Source: Micromonospora violae
GTDB lineage: Bacteria; Actinomycetota; Actinomycetes; Mycobacteriales; Micromonosporaceae
Length of the DNA stretch: 64,000 bases
Assembly (NCBI RefSeq): GCF_004217135.1
Contig: NZ_SHKK01000001.1
Coordinates: 2,232,001 to 2,296,000 of the forward strand
Direction: 5' to 3'
Part shown: piece by piece, positions 58,481-64,000 of the stretch
Numbering within the stretch: the first letter of the stretch is position 1
How the letters are laid out: each line of letters begins with the position of its first letter
Program-made: the position numbers and the translations under genes
The notes under the pieces: generated by a model
Databases searched by the model: none
The model's input: the letters and a program-made list of their open reading frames with translations, nothing else
What the model was told of the DNA's origin: nothing

Positions 58481-59314
58481 GTGGACCGCGCCCAACTCGC
58501 CAGCTTCCTGCGCACCCGCCGCGAGGCCCTCCAGCCCGAGGATGTCGGGTTGCCCCGGGGGCCGCGCCGGCGCATCGGAGGGCTACGGCGCGAGGAAGTC
58601 GCCACGTTGAGTGGAATGTCCACCGACTACTACAGCCGGTTGGAGCAGCAGCGCGGGCCGCACCCCTCCGAGCAGATGCTCGCCGCGCTGGCCCGTGGCC
58701 TGCGGCTCAGCATCGCCGAACGGGACCACCTGTTCCAGCTCGCCGGGCACGCCGTTCCGCACCGCGCAATGCGGGCCGACCACGTGAACCCGGGCATGAT
58801 GCGGATCCTCGACCGGATGCAGGACACCCCGGCCCAGGTGGTGAACCACCTCGGCGAGACCCTGGCGCAGACCGCACCGGCCATCGCCCTGCTCGGTGAC
58901 GAGACCCGGCACACCGGGTTGGCGCGTAGCGCCCACCACCGCTGGTTCACCGACCCGACGGCACGGCAGCTGCACCCCGCGGAGGACCACCGGACGCAGA
59001 GTCGCCTGCTCGTGGCGCACCTGCACGCGTCGTACACCCGCGACGGGCGCGGCTCGCGGGCCGCCGCGATCGTCGACGACCTGCTGGCCCGGAGCCCGGA
59101 GTTCGCCCAGCTGTGGCGGGAGCACCCGGTGCCGGCCGGCTACTGCCCGCCCAAGCACTTCGTGCACCCGGAGGTCGGGGCGTTGGAGCTGCACTGCCAG
59201 ACGCTGGTCGACCCGGACCAGTCCCAGACACTGTTGGTGTTCACCGCCGTGCCCGGCTCGCCGAGCGACGAGAAGCTGCGCCTGCTGTCGGTCATCGGCG
59301 GCCAGCTCGTCTGA
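58481..59314 (+). CDS. XRE-family regulator with MmyB-like ligand-binding domain
   Basis: 277 residues from GTG 58481 (GGAG 6 nt upstream). FLRTRREALQPEDVGLPRGP and LRREEVATLSGMSTDYYSRL, EQQRGPHPSEQML form the DNA-binding half; the MmyB-like half contains MRADHVNPGMMRILDRMQDT and RLLVAHLHASYTRDGRGSRA. Family members often repress a neighbouring oxidoreductase, here probably the aldehyde dehydrogenase 115 bp upstream. Effector unknown. Confidence 0.9.
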   Translation: MDRAQLASFLRTRREALQPEDVGLPRGPRRRIGGLRREEVATLSGMSTDYYSRLEQQRGPHPSEQMLAALARGLRLSIAERDHLFQLAGHAVPHRAMRADHVNPGMMRILDRMQDTPAQVVNHLGETLAQTAPAIALLGDETRHTGLARSAHHRWFTDPTARQLHPAEDHRTQSRLLVAHLHASYTRDGRGSRAAAIVDDLLARSPEFAQLWREHPVPAGYCPPKHFVHPEVGALELHCQTLVDPDQSQTLLVFTAVPGSPSDEKLRLLSVIGGQLV

Positions 59315-59320
59315 CCGTGA

Positions 59321-60124
59321 TCAGGTGCGGGCCGGGTAGCGCGCCGGGCTGACGCCCAGGTACCGCCGGAAGTGGCGGGTCAGGTGCGCCTGGTCGAAGA
59401 AGCCGGCCCCGATGGCGGCGTCGACGGGTCGCTGCCCGGCGAGGAGGAGGCGGCGCGCCAGCTCGACCCGGCGGCCGGTCAGGTAGGAGTGCGGTGGCAC
59501 CCCGTGCACGTGGGTGAACGTCCGGACCAGGTGGGTCGGGTGGGCGTGCAGCAGCTCGGCGGCCTCCCGCAGCGTGACGCCCTCGACGGTCCGGGCGTCC
59601 AGCAGTTCCCGGAGTCGGACCGCGAGGCCACGGCCGGCCGGCCAGCCATCAACCGGTGAGCGCTGGCGGAGTTGGCAGCGCAGCCGGTCCAGGATGAGCA
59701 CGAGGCGGCTCTCGGCCTCGAACTCGTCTCCCGGCGCGGAGAGCGCCTGGTGCAGGTGGTGGATCCGGTCGCGCAGCTGCGGATCGGCCAGGTCCGGTTC
59801 GTCGACGGCCCGGCCGACCAGCTCGGCGTCGAGGGCCGAGGTGTCGAGGTACAGGACCCGCTTGCGGAAGCCGTCCGGTGTGGCGGAGCTGCCGTCGTGC
59901 GGCACGTACGGCGGCAGCAGGGTGACCGACGTCCGCAGCGCGCCGTGTCGGTGCCGGTCCAGGTCGAAGCGGACCGCGCCGTCGTCGACGATCAACAGCG
60001 TCCACACGTCGTGGATGTGCCGGGGGTAGGCGTGGTCCACGAAATGGGCGTGGAAGACCTCGGCGACCCCGGCAACCGCGGGTCGCCACGCGCTGACGTG
60101 CGAGCCGGCCGGGCGGGTGGCCAC
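59321..60124 (-). CDS. AraC-family transcriptional regulator
   Basis: 267 residues from GTG 60124 (a TTG at 60139 is possible). N-terminal cupin (FHAHFVDHAYPRHIHDVWTL, LLPPYVPHDG) and C-terminal AraC HTH (VEGVTLREAAELLHAHPTHL, VDAAIGAGFFDQAHLTRHFR). Convergent with the MmyB-like gene. Divergent from the DUF2000 gene by 50 bp, so that gene is the likely target. Confidence 0.92.
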   Translation of the reverse strand: MATRPAGSHVSAWRPAVAGVAEVFHAHFVDHAYPRHIHDVWTLLIVDDGAVRFDLDRHRHGALRTSVTLLPPYVPHDGSSATPDGFRKRVLYLDTSALDAELVGRAVDEPDLADPQLRDRIHHLHQALSAPGDEFEAESRLVLILDRLRCQLRQRSPVDGWPAGRGLAVRLRELLDARTVEGVTLREAAELLHAHPTHLVRTFTHVHGVPPHSYLTGRRVELARRLLLAGQRPVDAAIGAGFFDQAHLTRHFRRYLGVSPARYPART

Positions 60125-60174
60125 GCTAAGAACGTACAAGACCGGGTGGCGTCGGGGCGGGCAGGCTCGACGCC

Positions 60175-60597
60175 ATGACCGAACCGATCCGTTTTCCCAC
60201 CAAGATCGCCGTACTGCTCCGCAACGACCTGGCGAGCTGGCAACGGCTGAACGTCACCGCCTTCCTGGTCAGCGGCATCGCGAACGCGCTGCCGGAGCTG
60301 ATCGGCGAGGAGTACCGCGACGCGGACGGCACCCGCTACCTGCCGATGTTCGGCCAGCCGGTGCTGGTCTTCGCCGGGGATCGGGCGGCGTTGGTCGGCG
60401 CGCACTCGCGCGCCCTCACCCGCGGCCTGCGGCTGGCGATCTTCACGTCCGAGCTGTTCGCCACCGGCAACGACCGGGACAACCGCGCCGCGGTGCAGGC
60501 GGTCGACCGCGACAAGCTCGACCTGGTGGGGTTGGCGCTGCACGCCCCGCGCAACGTGGTGGACAAGGTACTCAAGGGCATGACCATGCATCCCTGA
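60175..60597 (+). CDS. DUF2000 family protein
   Basis: 140 residues. KIAVLLRNDLASWQRLNVTA, FLVSGIANA and IFTSELFATGNDRDNRAAVQ are characteristic of DUF2000, a small peptidyl-tRNA hydrolase-like fold of unknown function. ATG at 60175. It sits divergent from an AraC regulator, a pairing I recall as frequent in actinomycetes. Confidence 0.85.
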   Translation: MTEPIRFPTKIAVLLRNDLASWQRLNVTAFLVSGIANALPELIGEEYRDADGTRYLPMFGQPVLVFAGDRAALVGAHSRALTRGLRLAIFTSELFATGNDRDNRAAVQAVDRDKLDLVGLALHAPRNVVDKVLKGMTMHP

Positions 60598-60733
60598 CCA
60601 CGCCGGTCGACGGGGCCACAGGATCGTGCACCGGTTGTTCAGGCGACGTTCCGGTGGGGGTTCCACTGTGGTGAGCGGCGGCCGATTGCATCTGCCCGGC
60701 GGTAACGGCCGCCGACTTGATGCTGGAGGCAAT

Positions 60734-62992
60734 GTGCGTACCACTTTCACGAGGGCCCGGGCCGTCGCGTCCGCCGCGGCGGCGATCTCGCTGCTCGCGG
60801 CGGCGCCGGCGCTCGGCGCGCCTGCGCACCCGACCCCGGGGCACCCGGGTACGGAGGCGAGCTGCGCGCCGGACGCGTCGCTGCTCGGCTTCTCCGACGC
60901 CCTCGACAAGACCACCTTCGCCGGCACCCCGGTATCCGGCCTGTCCGCGTTGGCGTTCACCCGTCCGGGGCGCGCACTGGCGCTGGTGGACAACATCGGC
61001 ACGACCCCCGCGCGAGTCTACGAGCTGGGCCTGAAGACCGATCGGCGCGGCGTCGACGTCGGTGTCCGCGACGTCACCGTGCTCACCCGCCCCGATGGCA
61101 CGCCGTACACGGGCGCGGACTTCGACGGTGAGGGGCTCGTCGCCGAGCGCGGCGGGGCCACCGTCCTGGCCAGCTCGGAGCGAGAGCCGTCGATCCGCCG
61201 GTTCCGCCTCTCCGACGGCCGCGAGATCGCGTCGCTGCCGGTCCCGGACCGGTTCCGGGTCGCCCCGGCCGGCGAGGCCGCGGTCAACCAGACCTTCGAG
61301 GCGCTGGCCACCACCCCGGACCACCGGGTGCTCTACGCGGGCATGGAAGCACCGCTCGCCGTGGACGGCCGCGACGCCGCAGGCGGCGGTCGGCAGCGGA
61401 TCCTCCGGTACGAGGGTCGGGAAGGCGGCGCCTACACCCCGACCGCCCAGTACGCCTACCGCACCGACCCAACCCTCAACCTGGTCGAGCTGATCGCGCT
61501 CGGCGACGACCAGTTGCTCGCCGTGGAGCGTGGCAACGCCCCCACTGGCGGCCACATCGTGCGGGTCTACCGCGTCTCCGCCACGGGTGCACCGGATGTC
61601 TCCGCCGTGCCGTCCCTGTCGACGGTGGCCGACCCGCGTGCGTGGCTCGGCAAGGAGTTGCTGGTCGACATCGTCAACTGCCCGCCGTCGGGCGCCATCG
61701 CCAAGGGTCCGCAGCCCAACCCGTTGCTGGACAACATCGAGGGCGCCGCGCTCGGCGGCAACCTGCCGGGCGGTCGCCGCGAGCTGTACCTCATCTCCGA
61801 CGACAACGGCAGCGCCACGCAGACCACCCGGGTGTACTCGCTGTCGGTGAAGCTGCGGCCCGAGGTGACCCTCAAGGACCGGGCGCTGATCTCGGCGACC
61901 GCGTACCAGCCGGGCCCGATCTCCGGCACCCAGCTCGCCACGAACCCAGTCAACGGGATCACCGCGCCCTTCCCGGGCCAGCCCATTCCCGGCTTCTCGG
62001 CGGTGATCCCGGCCCAGCCGGGTGACCGCACCGGCAAGCGGCTGCTCGCCATGCCGGACAACGGCTTCGGCGCGAAGACCAACTCGGCCGACTTCCTGCT
62101 GCGCGCGTACGAGATCGAGCCGCGCTACCGCAGCCACGACGTCACCATTCGGGGGCACATCAGCTTCCGCGACCCCGACCACAAGGTGCCGTTCCCGATC
62201 GTCAACGGCGACACGCGTGAGCGACTGCTGACCGGCGCGGACTTCGACGTCGAGTCGTTGGCCCGCGACGCGCGCGGCAACCTGTGGATCGGCGACGAGT
62301 TCGGGCCGTACCTGGTTCGCACCGACAAGACCGGCAAGGTGCTCCAGGCACCGATTCCGCTGCCGGACGGGACCAAGTCCCCGCAATCTCCGGATCTCGC
62401 CCCGGGTGAGACCCCGACCCTGCGCGCCAGCAACGGCTTCGAGGCGATGGCGGTCAGCGAGGACGGCTGGACGCTGTACCCGATCCTTGAGGGCGCCCAG
62501 GTCAACGATCCGGACCAGCGCCGCCGGGTCGTCTACGAGTTCGACGTACGGCACAACCGGTACACCAACCGCACCTGGTCCTTCCGGGTGGACGACCCGT
62601 CCCTGTTGGTCGGAGACGCGGCGGTGATCGACGGCCACCGGCTGGTGCTGATCGAGCGGGACAACGGCATGGGCCAGCAGTCGCTGGTCAAGCGCCTGGT
62701 CGTCACCGACCTGGACGAGGTGGGTTCGGACGGCTACTTGGTCCGCCGTACCGCGGTCGACCTGATGTACATCGCCGACCCGAAGGGCGTCTCCACCCCG
62801 GCCCGTCCGGGCGAGTACGGCGTCGGCCCGCTCCTCTCGTTCCCGCTGCAGTCGGTCGAGTCGGTGCTGCCGCTCGGTGGCGACCGGGTGCTCGTTGCCA
62901 ACGACAACAACTTCCCGGGCAACGACGGTCGGATCCCGGGGCGCGCGGACGACACGGAGCTGATCGTGATCGACGTGCCCGGCCTGCGGTAA
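60734..62992 (+). CDS. Secreted esterase-like / phytase-like protein with two similar halves
   Basis: 752 residues from GTG 60734 (GGAGG 5 nt upstream), beginning with a Sec signal peptide (SAAAAISLLAAAPALGAPA). Two segments follow the phytase-like (PF13449) pattern: GFSDALDKTTFAGTPVSGLS in the first half and LTGADFDVESLARDARGNLW plus GDEFGPYLVRTDKTG in the second. NGFEAMAVSEDGWTLYPILE closes the second. Proteins with this domain are called esterase-like; phosphatase activity on phytate is not established here. Confidence 0.85.
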   Translation: MRTTFTRARAVASAAAAISLLAAAPALGAPAHPTPGHPGTEASCAPDASLLGFSDALDKTTFAGTPVSGLSALAFTRPGRALALVDNIGTTPARVYELGLKTDRRGVDVGVRDVTVLTRPDGTPYTGADFDGEGLVAERGGATVLASSEREPSIRRFRLSDGREIASLPVPDRFRVAPAGEAAVNQTFEALATTPDHRVLYAGMEAPLAVDGRDAAGGGRQRILRYEGREGGAYTPTAQYAYRTDPTLNLVELIALGDDQLLAVERGNAPTGGHIVRVYRVSATGAPDVSAVPSLSTVADPRAWLGKELLVDIVNCPPSGAIAKGPQPNPLLDNIEGAALGGNLPGGRRELYLISDDNGSATQTTRVYSLSVKLRPEVTLKDRALISATAYQPGPISGTQLATNPVNGITAPFPGQPIPGFSAVIPAQPGDRTGKRLLAMPDNGFGAKTNSADFLLRAYEIEPRYRSHDVTIRGHISFRDPDHKVPFPIVNGDTRERLLTGADFDVESLARDARGNLWIGDEFGPYLVRTDKTGKVLQAPIPLPDGTKSPQSPDLAPGETPTLRASNGFEAMAVSEDGWTLYPILEGAQVNDPDQRRRVVYEFDVRHNRYTNRTWSFRVDDPSLLVGDAAVIDGHRLVLIERDNGMGQQSLVKRLVVTDLDEVGSDGYLVRRTAVDLMYIADPKGVSTPARPGEYGVGPLLSFPLQSVESVLPLGGDRVLVANDNNFPGNDGRIPGRADDTELIVIDVPGLR

Positions 62993-63008
62993 CCCGTCTG
63001 AACGAGCG

Positions 63009-63035
63009 GCCCCCGACGCGCGCGGCGTCGGGGGC
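63009..63035. terminator. Terminator hairpin after phytase-like gene
   Basis: gcccccgacgc-gcgcg-gcgtcgggggc, 11-bp perfect stem, 16 bp after the stop. Confidence 0.75.
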
Positions 63036-63091
63036 GGTTCGCGTCCATGCAGGTCTCGGCGGGCCGCAGACATTGATATCGATGGGTTCCC

Positions 63092-63116
63092 CTGTAACGA
63101 TTAATAGACTTTACAG
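63092..63116. promoter_or_regulatory. AT-rich inverted repeat before secreted lyase gene
   Basis: CTGTAA-N13-TTACAG within an AT-rich island (63065-63122), 30 bp before the ATG at 63146. Similar AT-rich dyads often precede secreted carbohydrate enzymes in this group; role inferred. Confidence 0.4.
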
Positions 63117-63145
63117 TTATCTTCCCCGCCCGGAAGGACCCCCAC

Positions 63146-64000
63146 ATGGCGCGACGATCGGCCGGGCTCACTCCCCGCCACCCCCGCAGCAGACTGACCT
63201 CCGCGCTCGCCGTGGCCCTGCTCGCCGTACCGACCGGCCTGGTCGTCGGCGCGACGCCCGCGATCGCCGCCGCGACAGGCGCCATCACCGGGTACGGCGG
63301 CAAGTGCGTCGACGTGGCCGCCGCCGGCACCACCAACGGCACCCGGGTGCAGATCTACGACTGCAACGGCACCGGGGCGCAACAGTGGTCGCCCAGTGCC
63401 GGGCAACTCGTCAATCCGACCTCGGGAAAGTGCCTCGACGCGACCGGCCCCAGCTCGGCCGACGGCACCCCGTTGCAGATCTGGAGCTGCACCGGCACCG
63501 CCAACCAGACCTGGGCGCTGCCCACCGGCGGCACCACACCGCCGCCCTCGGGTGGCTTCACCCACCCCGGCGTGCTGGTCAGCCGAGGTCAGCTCGACTT
63601 CATCCGGGGCCGGGTGCAGGCCGGCGCGCAGCCGTGGGCGGCGGCCCACAACCAGATGATGAGCAGCCGGTACGCGTCCCTGTCGCGTACCCCGGCTCCC
63701 CGTTCGGTGGTCGAGTGCGGCTCCTACTCCAACCCCAACAACGGATGCACCGACGAGCGTGAGGACGCGATCGCCGCGTACACCGACGCGCTCGCCTGGT
63801 ACCTCACCGGTGATGCCCGCTACGCGCAGAAGTCGATCCAGATCATGGACGCCTGGTCGGCCACGATCACCGCGCACACCGGCAGCAACGCTCCGCTGCA
63901 GACCGGCTGGGCGGCCTCGGTCTGGCCCCGCGCTGCCGAGATCATCAAGTACACGTACACCAGCTGGCCCAACGCCAACCGCTTCGCCACCATGCTGCGC
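63146..64000 (+). CDS. Secreted ricin-type lectin / alginate lyase-like protein (partial, 3' end outside window)
   Basis: 285 codons are visible from ATG 63146 (GGAAGGA upstream). A long Sec or Tat-like signal (RLTSALAVALLAVPTGLVVG, cleavage after IAA) is followed by one ricin B/CBM13 module (ITGYGGKCVDVAAAGTTNGT, QIYDCNGTGAQQWS, GKCLDATGPSSADGTPLQIW), a proline-rich linker, and the beginning of an alginate lyase-type (alpha/alpha toroid) domain: HPGVLVSRGQLDFIRGRVQA, DALAWYLTGDARYAQKSIQI. The rest is beyond the window. Polysaccharide lyase substrate unknown. Confidence 0.88.
   Translation, partial: MARRSAGLTPRHPRSRLTSALAVALLAVPTGLVVGATPAIAAATGAITGYGGKCVDVAAAGTTNGTRVQIYDCNGTGAQQWSPSAGQLVNPTSGKCLDATGPSSADGTPLQIWSCTGTANQTWALPTGGTTPPPSGGFTHPGVLVSRGQLDFIRGRVQAGAQPWAAAHNQMMSSRYASLSRTPAPRSVVECGSYSNPNNGCTDEREDAIAAYTDALAWYLTGDARYAQKSIQIMDAWSATITAHTGSNAPLQTGWAASVWPRAAEIIKYTYTSWPNANRFATMLR

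Overview
The window is very GC-rich, uses many GTG starts and is packed with genes coupled by ATGA/GTGA overlaps. This is a chromosomal segment of an actinomycete. Gene content (urease without signal, DUF5709, DUF222-HNH, BTAD and TPR regulators, many secreted carbohydrate-active proteins) and a tgatcatgaggttg-type palindrome suggest Micromonosporaceae, probably Micromonospora; that placement is inference. No rRNA, tRNA, CRISPR array or intact transposase was seen.

Layout: 1-3414 holds ureA-B-C-F-G on the minus strand, with ureG cut by the window edge. 3727-4722 has a membrane protein and a GNAT acetyltransferase. 4757-10674 is a sulfonate-sulfur locus: ssuD divergent from ssuA-C-B, followed by a methanethiol oxidase (SBP56) and a coupled membrane protein. 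10717-14152 has a methyltransferase, a hydrolase, a metallophosphoesterase and a zinc-ribbon protein that seems to be an insertion flanked by a duplicated gene end. 14210-17208 is a divergent pair of TPR-type regulators, one with a palindromic repeat inside its coding frame and a 53-residue partner. Then come Nudix, GNAT and HAD genes and a large secreted GH99-like enzyme (19319-21697).

21879-23432 is a second sulfur locus: a 30-residue leader peptide, a hairpin, a 48-residue membrane protein and a YeiH-type exporter. It shares a 17-bp dyad (CCTAY-N7-RTAGG) with the ssu promoter region. 24063-28493 is a BTAD/AfsR regulator flanked by a hydrolase and a dihydrofolate-reductase-like gene; both flanking promoters carry the same three heptamers at 11-bp spacing, so they look like a small regulon. 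29178-33570 has a carboxylate-amine ligase/ATP-grasp fusion and two DJ-1 domain genes. 33672-38243 has a truncated GH5 cellulase and a three-gene MoxR/VWA-metallopeptidase module. 38350-41012 is a TetR-controlled divergent unit with twin operators.

41006-47597 contains assorted genes (DUF2071, winged helix, a decayed epoxide hydrolase, an ECF sigma factor with a SnoaL-like tail, hydrolase, DUF5709, DHA2 exporter). 48131-50141 has an HNH nuclease and a DinB protein among short tandem repeats. 50303-56857 is an apparent catabolic cluster: an IclR regulator and amidohydrolase divergent from CoA transferase, citryl-CoA lyase-like protein, split LigB/LigA-type extradiol dioxygenase and an oxidoreductase. 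It is followed by an aldehyde dehydrogenase and regulators. The end holds DUF2000, a secreted phytase-like esterase and the start of a ricin-lectin/alginate-lyase-like secreted protein running off the window.
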